Assembly: GCF_017356265.1 (NCBI RefSeq)
Contig: NZ_JAFNAW010000033.1
Location: 1 to 40,682, forward strand
DNA from: Paracoccus fontiphilus
GTDB taxonomy: Bacteria; Pseudomonadota; Alphaproteobacteria; Rhodobacterales; Rhodobacteraceae
Length of the DNA stretch: 40,682 nucleotides
Direction: 5' to 3'
Positions 1-8,969 of the stretch are shown here, piece by piece (the stretch's first letter is position 1; each line of letters begins with the position of its first letter). A program made the translations under genes and the position numbers. The notes under the pieces were generated by a model. The model was not told where the DNA came from. It searched no databases and worked only from the letters and a program-made list of their open reading frames with translations.

Positions 1-71
1 AGGTCTGCGATCTGTTCTCCGACGAGGAATGCTACAACTACTTCAAAGCCGCAGGTTATGAGGTCGATTGA
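1..71 (+). CDS. IS630-type transposase, C-terminal end (partial)
   Basis: Only the last 22 codons are in the window, reading in the frame that starts at base 3 and ending at TGA 69-71. The visible peptide includes DLFSDEECYNYFKAAGYEVD, which resembles the conserved tail of IS630-family DDE transposases (an acidic pair, then the pattern C-x-N-x-F-x-A-A-G-Y). That assignment rests on memory of the family and on a short fragment. The stop codon lies 12 bases from the stop codon of hrpB on the other strand, so the insertion sequence, if intact, must end within those few bases. IS630 elements insert at TA, and a TA is present at 85-86 inside the hrpB stop codon. The catalytic domain and the other terminal repeat lie outside the window. 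Confidence 0.55.
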   Translation, partial: VCDLFSDEECYNYFKAAGYEVD

Positions 72-83
72 GTGCAACAGGCT

Positions 84-2543
84 CTAGGTCCCGCGCGGCT
101 TGGCCCGCGTGGTGGGATCGGCCTCGCGCGGATCGTCGGGCCAGGGATGGCGGGGATAGCGGCCGCGCATGTCCTTCCTGACATCGGCATAGGAGGATGC
201 CCAGAACCCCGGCAGGTCGGTCGTCACCTGCACGGGCTTGCCGCCCGGCGACAGCAGGCTGATGCGCAGGGGGCGCCCACCCACGATCGGATGACGCGTC
301 ACCCCGAACAGCTCCTGCAAGCGCACCTCGATCGAGGGCTGTTCGTGGTCATAGTCGATCGGCACCTTGCGGCCCAGGGGCGTGGCAAAGTGCGCCGGCG
401 CCTCGCGGTCCAGCCGCCGCTGGCCCTCCCAGCCGATCCGGGCCTTCAGCGGCTCGACCAAGTCAAGGGCGCGCAGGTCGGCCAGCGTCCTGATCCGCCC
501 CAGCCAGGGCAGCAGCCAGCCGGCGTCGGCCAGCAGGCCGGCATCGTCCACCACGCCCAGGTCCGGCACCAGCGCGATCCGCGCCCGCAGCCGGGCAGCG
601 GCCGGGCTCCAGGACAGGCCGTCCAGCCGCAGTCCTTCCAGCGCGGCGCGGGCAATAGCCTCGGGCGGCGCCTCGGGCCAGGGGCGATCCGACAGCACCA
701 GCGCCCCCAGCCGTTCCTGCACCCGTGCCAGCACCCGCCCCTCGCGCCGGGACCATTCGCAAAGCTTGACCGTCTCGATCCGCTCACCATGCAGCGCGCG
801 CAGCTCGCCCTCGCCCAACCGGGCGGCCATGCGGATGCGGGCCTCGCGCCCGTCGCCGTCCAGATCGGCGGCCACGACCAGCCGCTGCCCGGCCATCGGG
901 TCCCCCGCATCCATCACCGCGCCCTTGCCGCCCGACAGCACGAAGCGCGGCTCGTCCCCCTTGCGCCGCAATCCGATCCGGTCGGGATAGGCCAGCGAAA
1001 CCGCGCCTCCTGCTTCTTCGTTGCCCAAATACCCCCGGGGGGTCCGGGGGGGCAGCGCCCCCCCGCCATCGCGGGACGCAACCAGACGCCGCAACCGGGC
1101 GGCCTCGTCGCGGATCTGCTGGACCACCGCGCGGTTCACCTCATGCGGGTGCCGCGCCGCAAACCCCTTGGGATCGCGCACCGCCGCCAGCCGCAGCGCC
1201 AGATCCACCGGCGCGCCGCGCAGCGGGTCGCGGCTCGACAGCAGCGCCGCCAGATCCGCCGCCTCGGGCCCGACGCGCAGCAGCATATGCGCGGGACGCG
1301 GATGCAGCGGCAGCCGCGCCAGGGCGCGCCCGTGATCGGTGATCCGGCCCGATGCATCCAGCGCCTCCAGCCCATGCAACAGGGCCCGCGCCTCGGCCAG
1401 CGCGCCCTCGGGCGGGGGCGTCAGGAAGGCCAGATCGCCCGGCTCTGCGCCCCAGGCCGCCAGTTCCAGGGCCAGGCCCGCCAGATCCGCCACGGCGATC
1501 TCGGGCGGGGCGAAGGCGGGCAAGGCCCCCTCCTCGGCCCGCGCCCACAGGCGATAGCAGATGCCCGGCGCGACACGGCCCGCACGGCCCCGCCGCTGAT
1601 CGGCCTCGGCCCGGCTGACGCGTTCCGTCACCAGCCGCGACATGCCCGATCCCGGATCGAACCGGGACCGCCGTGCCCGCCCCGCATCGACCACCACCCG
1701 CACCGCCGGAATGGTCAAGGAGGTTTCCGCAATCGCCGTCGCCAGCACGATCCGCCGCCGCGCGCCGGGCGGCGACAGCGCCGCCCGCTGCTCGGCAGGC
1801 TTCAGCGCGCCATAAAGCGGCAGCACCTCGCAGTCACCGCCAAGCTGCGCCATGACCCGCCGGATCTCGCCCTCGCCCGGCAGGAAGGCCAGGACGGTGC
1901 CGCCCGTCTCGCGGGTTTCCGCTTCGACCACGGCAATCAGCCGCGCGGCTTCATCGACCAGCCGGGCGACGGCGGACAACGGCTTGGGCAGCCAGCGCGT
2001 CTCGACCGGGAAGGCCCGGCCCTCGGACCGGATCACCGGCGCACCGTCCAGCAGCGCCGCCACGGGTTCGGCGTCCAGCGTGGCCGACATCACCAGCACC
2101 GCCAGATCCTCGCGCAGCGCCCCCTTGGCCTCCCACACCAAGGCCAGTCCCAGGTCCGCGTTCAGGCTGCGTTCGTGGAATTCGTCGAAGATCACGCAGC
2201 CGATGCCCTCCAGCGACGGATCGGACTGGATCATCCGCGTCAGGATGCCTTCCGTCACGACCTCGATCCGGCTGCCTCCGACCGATTCGCCGCGCATCCG
2301 GTAACCGACACGCGCCCCCACGGCTTCGCCCAGCTGCTCGGCCAGCCGCTCCGCCGCAGCCCGCGCCGCCAGCCGCCGAGGCTCCAGCATCACGATCTTG
2401 CCCGCCACCCGGTCCAGCAGCGCCAAGGGGACACGCGTCGTCTTGCCCGCCCCCGGCGGAGCCACCAGCACGGCGCGGCCATGGGCGGCAAGCGCCTCGC
2501 ACAGCGCAGGAAGAACATCGTCGATAGGCAACCGATCCAGCAT
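84..2543 (-). CDS. hrpB: ATP-dependent helicase HrpB
   Basis: A DEAH-box RNA helicase of the HrpB family, 819 residues, close to the usual length. HrpB proteins are cytoplasmic ATP-dependent helicases whose bacterial role is poorly defined. Visible motifs: Walker A GAGKTT near residues 31-36, DEFH at about 120-123, SAT at 153-155, and the helicase motif VI QRRGRAGR further on. The C-terminal HrpB-specific domain ends in the typical RYPRHPWPDDP segment. The start chosen is ATG 2543 (MLDRLPIDDV), since the open frame upstream of it has no helicase similarity. Oddity: residues about 493-511 (GGGALPPRTPRGYLGNEEA) are encoded by an in-frame copy of a repeat that is otherwise intergenic in this window (1011-1067), placed just before the conserved LAYPDRIGLRR segment. 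The gene ends 12 bases from an IS630-like transposase end. Confidence 0.95.
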   Translation of the reverse strand: MLDRLPIDDVLPALCEALAAHGRAVLVAPPGAGKTTRVPLALLDRVAGKIVMLEPRRLAARAAAERLAEQLGEAVGARVGYRMRGESVGGSRIEVVTEGILTRMIQSDPSLEGIGCVIFDEFHERSLNADLGLALVWEAKGALREDLAVLVMSATLDAEPVAALLDGAPVIRSEGRAFPVETRWLPKPLSAVARLVDEAARLIAVVEAETRETGGTVLAFLPGEGEIRRVMAQLGGDCEVLPLYGALKPAEQRAALSPPGARRRIVLATAIAETSLTIPAVRVVVDAGRARRSRFDPGSGMSRLVTERVSRAEADQRRGRAGRVAPGICYRLWARAEEGALPAFAPPEIAVADLAGLALELAAWGAEPGDLAFLTPPPEGALAEARALLHGLEALDASGRITDHGRALARLPLHPRPAHMLLRVGPEAADLAALLSSRDPLRGAPVDLALRLAAVRDPKGFAARHPHEVNRAVVQQIRDEAARLRRLVASRDGGGALPPRTPRGYLGNEEAGGAVSLAYPDRIGLRRKGDEPRFVLSGGKGAVMDAGDPMAGQRLVVAADLDGDGREARIRMAARLGEGELRALHGERIETVKLCEWSRREGRVLARVQERLGALVLSDRPWPEAPPEAIARAALEGLRLDGLSWSPAAARLRARIALVPDLGVVDDAGLLADAGWLLPWLGRIRTLADLRALDLVEPLKARIGWEGQRRLDREAPAHFATPLGRKVPIDYDHEQPSIEVRLQELFGVTRHPIVGGRPLRISLLSPGGKPVQVTTDLPGFWASSYADVRKDMRGRYPRHPWPDDPREADPTTRAKPRGT
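1011..1067 (-). repeat. hairpin-tail repeat, copy A, inside hrpB
   Basis: Read on the - strand this is a G7/C7-type hairpin with loop GCT, then CGGACCCCC, then GGGTATTTG, then CAACGAAGAAG. The same order of blocks occurs in the gaps at 8916-8969, 22479-22530 and, in part, 29844-29903 and 35947-35973. Here the element is translated in frame as part of HrpB without any stop codon. Its length of about 57 bases (19 codons) is a multiple of three, which explains how the gene survived. It is read in the hairpin-to-tail direction by the hrpB message. Confidence 0.85.
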
Positions 2544-2654
2544 CCCAGCGTTATGTCGCAACGGCGGGCCAAGCGGAACCCCGGCCCGCCGCCCTAGGCA
2601 AACCCTTCCCCGGGGCCTATTTTCCAGAAAAGACGGCAGAAACAGGCAGGCGGA

Positions 2655-4022
2655 ATGGGTATCGGCAGCACATTGATGGCGGGCATCGGCTTGGGCGACC
2701 CGGTGATCCGGCTGGGCGTCACGGGCCTGTCGCGCGCGGGCAAGACGGTGTTCATCACCTCGCTGGTGGCGAACCTGATGGACCGGGGCCGGATGCACGC
2801 GCTCCGCGCCGCCGCCGACGGCAGCCTCAAGGCCGCGTGGCTGCAACCGCAGCCCGACGACACCGTGCCGCGCTTCGATTTCGAACGCCACCTGGCCGCC
2901 CTGACCGGACCCGACCCGCACTGGCCGGACGGAACGCGCCATGTCAGCCAGTTGCGCCTGTCCCTGCGCCTGGACGGCAAGGGACTGCTGGGCGGCCTGA
3001 CGGGCCCGCGCACCCTGCATCTGGACATCGTCGATTACCCCGGCGAATGGCTGCTGGACCTGCGCCTGATGGAAAAGGATTTTTCCGAATGGTCGGCCGA
3101 GGTCCTGGACCGCATGGACGGCCGCCCCGGCGCCGCTGACTACCAAGCCGCACTGAACGGCATCGACGGCGACCGCTTCGACGAACCCACCGCGCAATCC
3201 TTGGCCCAGACCTATACCGCCCATCTCCATGCCGCGCGCGAGGCGGGCTGGTCCGACTGCACCCCCGGCCGCTTCCTGATCCCCGGAGAGATGGAGGGTT
3301 CCCCCGCCCTGACCTTCGCCCCCCTGCCCGCCTCCTTCGCCGATGGCCGGCTGCACCGGGAATTCCGCCGCCGCTTCGACGCCTACAAGTCGCGCGTCGT
3401 GAAGCCCTTCTTCCGCGAACACTTCGCCCGCATCGACCGTCAGGTGGTGCTGGTGGACGTGCTGGGCGCGATCCACCAGGGCCCCCGCGCGGTCGAGGAC
3501 ATGCGCCGCGCCATGGCCGACGTGCTGACCGCCTTCCGCCCCGGCCGGGCGGGCTGGCTGGCGCAACTGCTGGGCACGCGGCGCGTGGAACGCATCCTGT
3601 TCGCCGCGACCAAGGCCGACCATCTGCACCATGTCCAGCACAACCGCCTGACGGCGATCCTGTCCGCCATGCTGCGCGAGGCGCGCGACCGCGCCGATTT
3701 CAGCGGCGCCCGGACCGAGGCCATGTCGGTCGCCGCCCTGCGCGCCACGACCGAGGACACGATCCGCCAGAACGGCGAGGATCTGCCCGCCGTGCGTGGC
3801 AGGCTGATGGACGGGCGGCAGGCGGCCTTCTATCCGGGCGAGCTGCCCGCCGATCCCGCCGCCCTGCTGCACCCGGCGCGGGATGGCGCTGCGCAATGGC
3901 TTGACGGCGACTATGCCATCATGAACTTTGCCCCCGCCCCGATGACTGCGCGCCCCGGCGACGGCCCGCCGCATATCCGGCTGGACCGCGCCGCCGAATT
4001 CCTGGTCGGAGACCGGCTATGA
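2655..4022 (+). CDS. ycjX: YcjX-like P-loop GTPase family protein
   Basis: A 455-residue protein of the YcjX (DUF463) family, predicted nucleotide-binding proteins associated in enterobacteria with the stress-induced pspA/ycjXF region. A P-loop, GLSRAGKT, is at residues 24-31, and the segment LDIVDYPGEWLLDL matches the family's second nucleotide-binding region. The cellular role is not established. ATG 2655 has a purine-rich AGGCGGA just upstream; an in-frame ATG about seven codons later is possible. The gene is divergent from hrpB across a gap of 111 bases (2544-2654) in which I see no convincing promoter. It overlaps the next gene by four bases (ATGA), so the two are probably translated together. 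Confidence 0.9.
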   Translation: MGIGSTLMAGIGLGDPVIRLGVTGLSRAGKTVFITSLVANLMDRGRMHALRAAADGSLKAAWLQPQPDDTVPRFDFERHLAALTGPDPHWPDGTRHVSQLRLSLRLDGKGLLGGLTGPRTLHLDIVDYPGEWLLDLRLMEKDFSEWSAEVLDRMDGRPGAADYQAALNGIDGDRFDEPTAQSLAQTYTAHLHAAREAGWSDCTPGRFLIPGEMEGSPALTFAPLPASFADGRLHREFRRRFDAYKSRVVKPFFREHFARIDRQVVLVDVLGAIHQGPRAVEDMRRAMADVLTAFRPGRAGWLAQLLGTRRVERILFAATKADHLHHVQHNRLTAILSAMLREARDRADFSGARTEAMSVAALRATTEDTIRQNGEDLPAVRGRLMDGRQAAFYPGELPADPAALLHPARDGAAQWLDGDYAIMNFAPAPMTARPGDGPPHIRLDRAAEFLVGDRL

Positions 4023-5074
4023 GCGACACCCCCCGCCGCGGCCCCGTGCTGATCGAACTGGACGCGCCCGCCGCCGAGCCCCGCACCGGCCCCGCGTCCG
4101 AAGTGCGGGACGACACGCTGAACCCCGCGGACGCCCCGCCCATCGACGCGGCCGACCCCTTCCTGCCCCGCCCCCGCACGATGGAGATGGTGACGCGCCT
4201 TGTCGGCCGCCCGCCGTCGAAGCTGACAAGGGTCTTCATCAATTCCGGCGTGGCGCTGTTCACCTTTCTTCTGTCCATCGCCGCGCTGAACTTCATCAAC
4301 GACCTGCTGACCCGCTATCCGGTGCTGGGATGGATCGGGGTCGCGCTGTTCGCGCTGTTCACGCTGGCGGCGTTGGGCATGGCCTGGCGCGAATACCGGG
4401 CCTGGGCGCGGTTCGCCAGGATCGACGCGATCCAGCGCCAAGCGGGCACGGCCCTGGCCGACGACAGCATCGACAAGGCGCGCAGGGTAGCCGACGATCT
4501 GCTGGCGCTCTATCGCGACCGGCCAGAGATGGAGTGGAACCGCAAGCGCCTGTCCGACAACCGCGGCGACGCCTTCGACGCCCGCACCCTGCTGACCATG
4601 GCGGAAACCGAGCTTTTGGCGCAACTGGACCAGGACGCCCGGCGGGAAATCGAGGCCGCCGCCCGCACCGTCGCCACCGCCACGGCGCTGATCCCGCTGG
4701 CGCTTGCCGATGTCGCCGCCGCCCTTGCCGCGAACCTGCGGATGATCCGCCGCATGGCCGAAATCTATGGCGGCCGCGCGGGCGCCATCGGCGGCTGGCG
4801 GCTGGCGCGCACGGTCATCACCCATCTGGTCGCCACCGGCGCGGTGGCCGCAGGCGACGACCTGATCGAGACCGTCGCCGGGGGCGGAATCCTCTCCAAG
4901 GTGTCGCGCCGCTTCGGCGAGGGCGTGGTGAACGGCGCCCTGACCGCCCGCGTCGGCATCGCCGCGATGGAGGTGTGCCGTCCCCTGCCCTTCCTTGCCC
5001 AGCCCCGCCCCAAGGTCGGCAACCTGGTCACGCGCGGCTTGCGCGGGCTGTTCGGGTCCGACGAACGGGGCTAG
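4019..5074 (+). CDS. TIGR01620/YcjF-like membrane protein (DUF697)
   Basis: A 351-residue protein with a proline- and aspartate-rich cytoplasmic start (residues 1-65), two membrane segments (about 73-92 and 100-121), then a soluble alanine-rich helical domain that contains a DUF697-like region. It matches the TIGR01620 family, the usual partner of YcjX, and follows it here with an ATGA overlap. The function is unknown; the pairing suggests that the P-loop protein works at the inner membrane with this anchor. The last residues end 24 bases before the next gene, so a common transcript with the kinase downstream is possible. Confidence 0.85.
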   Translation: MSDTPRRGPVLIELDAPAAEPRTGPASEVRDDTLNPADAPPIDAADPFLPRPRTMEMVTRLVGRPPSKLTRVFINSGVALFTFLLSIAALNFINDLLTRYPVLGWIGVALFALFTLAALGMAWREYRAWARFARIDAIQRQAGTALADDSIDKARRVADDLLALYRDRPEMEWNRKRLSDNRGDAFDARTLLTMAETELLAQLDQDARREIEAAARTVATATALIPLALADVAAALAANLRMIRRMAEIYGGRAGAIGGWRLARTVITHLVATGAVAAGDDLIETVAGGGILSKVSRRFGEGVVNGALTARVGIAAMEVCRPLPFLAQPRPKVGNLVTRGLRGLFGSDERG

Positions 5075-5098
5075 AACCCTCCCGAAAGGGGACAGAGG

Positions 5099-5935
5099 AT
5101 GGCGTTCTTTCTGGGAATCGACGGCGGCGGCACGGGATGCCGCGCGGCGCTGGCGGATGCGGACGGCCGCATCGTCGGCCAGGGCCAGGGCGGGCCCGCC
5201 AACATCAACACCGATGTCGAGGGCGCGGCGGTCAGCATCCTGCAAGCCACCGCCGAAGCCGTCGAGGGCACCGGCGCCGATCCCCGCGACCTGATCGCCA
5301 CGCTGGGCCTTGCCGGGGGCACGATGGCCGCTGCCACGGAAAGGCTTTCGTTGCTTCTGCCTTTCGCGCGGGTGCAGATCGTCAATGACGGCGTGACCGC
5401 CGCGCGGGGCGCGCTGGGAATGCAGGACGGCATCCTGGCCGCGATGGGCACGGGGTCCGTCTTTGCCGTGCAGCGCGGCGGCGCGTTGCGGCAGGTCGGC
5501 GGGCGCGGCTTCCTGATGGGCGACGAGGGGTCGGGCGCCGTCCTGGGCCGTGCGCTGCTGTCCCTGGCCATGCGGGCCGAGGACGGGTTCGCGCCGATGA
5601 CTCCGCTGCTGCAGGATCTGCTGGGGGAACTGGGCGGGGTCGAGGGGATCATACGCTTCGGCAACACCGCCCGCCCGGCGGATTTCGCCCGGCTGGCCCC
5701 GCGCATCGTCGCGGGCGAGGATCCGGCGGCGCGGCAGGTCTTCGATGCCGCTGTGGCCGAGGTGCGCCACATCCTGACGATGCTGCAAGCCGATGCGCCC
5801 CTGCCGGTGGTCTTCGTGGGCGGGCTTGGCCCGGCCTATGCGGCGCGGCTGACGGACTGGCCGCAGCGCCATGCGCTCGGGTCCGGGGTGGATGGCGCGC
5901 TGCTGATGGCGCGGCAGATGGCCGGGGCGGCATGA
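5099..5935 (+). CDS. BadF/BadG-type sugar kinase, likely N-acetylglucosamine kinase
   Basis: A 278-residue ASKHA-fold kinase of the BadF/BadG/BcrA/BcrD ATPase family, the fold used by NagK-type N-acetylglucosamine kinases. The phosphate-binding DGGGTGCRAAL is at residues 8-18, the adenosine-side motif GTGS follows LAAM, and the GDEGSG loop comes after. Its stop overlaps the start of a nagA reading frame by ATGA. This supports a role in phosphorylating GlcNAc (or another amino sugar) to feed the deacetylase step of amino-sugar salvage. The start ATG 5099 follows a GGGGACAGAGG purine block. Because nagA looks broken, the product of this kinase may no longer be processed by that route. Substrate specificity is inferred only from context. 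Confidence 0.85.
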   Translation: MAFFLGIDGGGTGCRAALADADGRIVGQGQGGPANINTDVEGAAVSILQATAEAVEGTGADPRDLIATLGLAGGTMAAATERLSLLLPFARVQIVNDGVTAARGALGMQDGILAAMGTGSVFAVQRGGALRQVGGRGFLMGDEGSGAVLGRALLSLAMRAEDGFAPMTPLLQDLLGELGGVEGIIRFGNTARPADFARLAPRIVAGEDPAARQVFDAAVAEVRHILTMLQADAPLPVVFVGGLGPAYAARLTDWPQRHALGSGVDGALLMARQMAGAA

Positions 5936-6979
5936 CGGTCCTTGCCGCCGCGCAGGTGTTTGACGGCCAGCGGATGCTGCCCGACCATGCCGTGGTGATC
6001 GAGGGCGACCGCATCGCGGCGGTCCTGCCCGCCAGCGACGTCGGCCCGGTCACGCGGCTGGAGGGCACGCTCGCGCCCGGTTTCCTGGACCTGCAGGTGA
6101 ACGGCGGCGGCGGGCTGATGGTGGGCGGCGACACCGATGTGGCGGAGGCCACGGCTGCCGTGATCGACGCGGGCATTCGGGCGGTGGGGGGTGCCGGGCT
6201 TCCTGGGCCTGCATCTGGAAGGCCCGCATCTGGACCCCCGCCGCCACGGCGCCCATGATCCCGCGTTGATCCGGCCCATGGAGGCCAACGATCTGGCGCG
6301 CCTCTGCAAGGCCGCGCGTGCCCTGCCCGTGCTGATGGTGACGCTGGCGCCCGAGGCCGCAACCCCGGACCAGATCGCCACCCTGTCCCGCGCGGGCATC
6401 ATCGTCAGCTTGGGTCACACGGACTGCGACCACGACACCGCCCGCGCAGCCTTTGCGGCGGGCGCCTGCTGCGCCACGCATCTGTTCAACGCCATGAGCC
6501 AGATGGGCCACCGTTCGCCGGGTCTGGTCGGCGCGGTGCTGGCAGGCGACACCCATGCCGGGCTGATCGCAGACGCCATCCATGTCCACCCGGCGGTCCT
6601 GCGCACCGCGCTGGCGGCGCGACCGGACGGCATCTTCCTGGTGACGGACTGCATGGCGTTCGCGGGCACCGACCTGACCGAGATGACGTTGCAGGGCCGC
6701 ACGATCCACCGCCGCGACGGGCGGCTGACCCTGGCGGACGGCACGCTGGCCGGGGCCGACCTGCGCATGGATGGGGCAATCCGGGTGCTGGTGGATCAGG
6801 CAGGCATCGCCCCGGAACGTGCGCTTGCCATGGCCACGTCGGAACCGGCCCGCATCATCGGCCTTTCAGACGAATACGGCGCGCTGCGGGAAGGCAGGCG
6901 CGCCGATCTGGTGCTGCTGGACGATGGGTGGCGCCTGCAATCCGTCTGGATCGCAGGCCAGCCCGTCACTCGGGAATGA
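5932..6979 (+). pseudogene. nagA: N-acetylglucosamine-6-phosphate deacetylase, disrupted
   Basis: NagA normally removes acetate from GlcNAc-6-phosphate. Two reading frames must be joined to rebuild it. The first starts at ATG 5932 and shows SPGF-like APGFLDLQVNGGGG; it runs out of similarity near 6190 and stops at 6258. The second, one base out of frame, shows LGLHLEGPHLDP, the metal-binding histidines in SLGHTD and ATHLFNAM, and VTDCMAFAGTD, and ends at TGA 6977-6979. The frames meet at a run of six Gs (6186-6191). In addition, the stretch between GGDTDVA and EATAAVIDAG (about 6140-6150) lacks roughly 28-30 residues that carry the family's LPTLIT segment; the joined product would be about 348 residues against about 375-380. 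Two lesions argue for real decay, although a base-calling error at the G run could explain one of them. Confidence 0.8.
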
Positions 6980-8801
6980 CCCGCACTGCCCCTTTCGAGG
7001 CGCTGGTGGTCATCGCCGCATAGGCGCGCAGCGCCGTCGTGATCTTGCGCGCGCGCGGCTTGGCGGGCTTCCAGCCCTCGGCCTCGCGCCTGGCGCGGCG
7101 GGCTGCCAGCGTTGCGTCGTCCACGGCCAGGTGGATCTTCCGGTTCGGGATGTCGATCTGGATCAGGTCGCCTTGTTCGACCAGGCCGATGGTACCGCCT
7201 TCCGCCGCCTCGGGCGAGACATGGCCGATCGACAGCCCGGACGAGCCGCCCGAAAAGCGACCGTCCGTCACCAGCGCGCAGGCCTTGCCCAGCCCTTTCG
7301 ACTTCAGATAGCTGGTCGGATACAGCATTTCCTGCATCCCCGGACCGCCGCGCGGACCTTCGTAGCGGATCAGCACGACCTCTCCGGGCTTGACCTTGCC
7401 GGTCAGGATGCCGCTGACGGCATCGTCCTGGCTTTCGAAGATATGCGCCGGGCCTTCGAACTTCAGGATCGATTCGTCGACCCCCGCCGTCTTCACGATG
7501 CAGCCGTCCTCGGCCAGGTTGCCGTAAAGCACAGCCAGCCCGCCATCGGCGGTGAAGGGCGCGTTGACGGACCGGATCACGCCCGCCTGCCGGTCGAGAT
7601 CCAGCGTCTCCCACCGCGCTTCCTGCGAGAAGGCCACCTGCGTCGGCACGCCGCCCGGCGCGGCGCTGAAGAACTTGTGCACCATCTCGCTGTCGGTGCG
7701 GCTGATGTCCCAGCGGTCGATGGCGTCGCCCATGGTGGGGGCATGGACGGTCGGCGTGTCGCGGTGGACCAGCCCGCCGCGTTCAAGCTGGCCCAGGATG
7801 GCAAAGATTCCGCCGGCGCGGTGGACGTCCTCCATGTGGACGTCCTGCTTGGCGGGGGCGACCTTGGACAGGCAGGGCACGTTGCGCGACAGCCGGTCGA
7901 TGTCCTTCATGTCGAAGTCGATGCCGCCTTCATGGGCGGCGGCCAGGATGTGCAGCACGGTGTTGGTCGAGCCGCCCATGGCGATGTCCAGCGACATCGC
8001 GTTCTCGAACGCCTTCTTGTTGGCGATGTTGCGCGGCAGGACCGAGTCGTCCTCGCCCTCGTAGTAACGCCGCGCCAGATCGACGATCAGGTGGCCCGCC
8101 TCGACGAACAGGCGCTTGCGGTCGGCATGCGTCGCCAGGGTGGAGCCGTTGCCGGGCAGAGACAGGCCCAAGGCCTCGGTCAGGCAGTTCATGGAGTTGG
8201 CGGTGAACATGCCCGAGCAGGACCCGCAGGTCGGGCAAGCCGACCGCTCGATAACCTCCACATCGGCGTCCGACACGGTGTCGTCGGCGGCGGCGACCAT
8301 GGCATCGACCAGATCCAGCGCATGGGTCTTGCCGTTCAGCACGACCTTGCCCGCCTCCATCGGCCCGCCGCTGACGAACACGGCGGGAATGTTCAGCCGC
8401 ATCGCCGCGTTCAGCATCCCCGGCGTGATCTTGTCGCAGTTCGAGATGCATACCATCGCGTCGGCGCAGTGGGCGTTGACCATGTATTCCACGCTGTCCG
8501 CGATGATCTCGCGCGAGGGCAGCGAATAGAGCATCCCGTCATGGCCCATCGCGATGCCGTCATCGACCGCGATGGTGTTGAATTCCTTGGCGATGCCGCC
8601 CGCGGCCTCGACCTCGCGGGCGACAAGCTGGCCCAGGTCCTTCAGGTGGACATGGCCCGGCACGAACTGGGTGAAGCTGTTGACGATGGCGATGATCGGC
8701 TTGCCGAAGTCGCTGTCCTTCACCCCTGTCGCCCGCCATAGCCCGCGCGCGCCCGCCATGTTGCGGCCGTGGGTGGTGGTGCGGGAACGATAGGCGGGCA
8801 T
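6966..8801 (-). CDS. ilvD: dihydroxy-acid dehydratase
   Basis: Converts 2,3-dihydroxy-isovalerate and its isoleucine counterpart to the 2-keto acids in valine, leucine, isoleucine and pantothenate synthesis. The protein has 611 residues and is very close in sequence and length to the E. coli enzyme (about 616). Cluster cysteines are visible in CISNCDK (C122) and [10 protein letters not shown] (C189, C192, C195). Residue 49 is glycine, as in E. coli, which favours the oxygen-sensitive [4Fe-4S] type. The catalytic-region GRFSGGSSG is present near the C-terminus. Start ATG 8801 ([12 protein letters not shown]) is preceded by AGGAGA at good spacing; the open frame extends further upstream but without similarity. 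The 3' end overlaps the 3' end of the broken nagA by 14 bases. Confidence 0.97.
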   Translation of the reverse strand: MPAYRSRTTTHGRNMAGARGLWRATGVKDSDFGKPIIAIVNSFTQFVPGHVHLKDLGQLVAREVEAAGGIAKEFNTIAVDDGIAMGHDGMLYSLPSREIIADSVEYMVNAHCADAMVCISNCDKITPGMLNAAMRLNIPAVFVSGGPMEAGKVVLNGKTHALDLVDAMVAAADDTVSDADVEVIERSACPTCGSCSGMFTANSMNCLTEALGLSLPGNGSTLATHADRKRLFVEAGHLIVDLARRYYEGEDDSVLPRNIANKKAFENAMSLDIAMGGSTNTVLHILAAAHEGGIDFDMKDIDRLSRNVPCLSKVAPAKQDVHMEDVHRAGGIFAILGQLERGGLVHRDTPTVHAPTMGDAIDRWDISRTDSEMVHKFFSAAPGGVPTQVAFSQEARWETLDLDRQAGVIRSVNAPFTADGGLAVLYGNLAEDGCIVKTAGVDESILKFEGPAHIFESQDDAVSGILTGKVKPGEVVLIRYEGPRGGPGMQEMLYPTSYLKSKGLGKACALVTDGRFSGGSSGLSIGHVSPEAAEGGTIGLVEQGDLIQIDIPNRKIHLAVDDATLAARRARREAEGWKPAKPRARKITTALRAYAAMTTSASKGAVRVIPE

Positions 8802-8876
8802 GGCTTGAGTCTCCTGTGGCTGGCGGGTTGGTTTAGCACCGATGATGGCGAAAGGAAATTGCCTGCCGACGGGGGA

Positions 8877-8910
8877 TCGCGGGGTTTTTGTGTCGTCTTG
8901 CGTCCCGCGA
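8877..8910. other. inverted repeat upstream of ilvD
   Basis: TCGCGGG (8877-8883) and CCCGCGA (8904-8910) form a perfect 7-base inverted repeat around a 20-base loop. It lies between ilvD and the repeat behind gdx. It could be a weak terminator for gdx or part of the ilvD leader. There is no T-run, so the role is open. Confidence 0.35.
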
Positions 8911-8915
8911 CCGCC

Positions 8916-8969
8916 GGGGGACTTCACGTCCCCCGGACCCCCCGTGGGATATTTGGGCCAAGATGAAGG
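8916..8969 (+). repeat. hairpin-tail repeat, copy B
   Basis: GGGGGAC-TTCAC-GTCCCCC makes a perfect 7-bp hairpin, followed by CGGACCCCCC, GGGATATTTG and AAGATGAAGG. It is a diverged relative of copies A and D: the same stem arms as D, a different loop and a partly changed tail. The tail runs directly into the stop codon (TCA at 8970-8972) of gdx on the - strand. Confidence 0.8.

Noticed and set aside
72..2597. A very long open frame on the + strand opposite hrpB
   Set aside because: Its product is arginine/proline/glutamine-rich with no domain, as expected for the antisense of a GC-rich gene; hrpB on the other strand has all helicase motifs.
3911..5872. A long - strand frame across ycjX, its partner and the kinase
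   Set aside because: It crosses three clear + strand genes and reads as low-complexity R/G/Q/A sequence.
6186..6191. Programmed frameshifting at the G6 run to make functional NagA
   Set aside because: A slippery run alone is not enough, and the separate loss of about 28 residues upstream would still leave a damaged enzyme.
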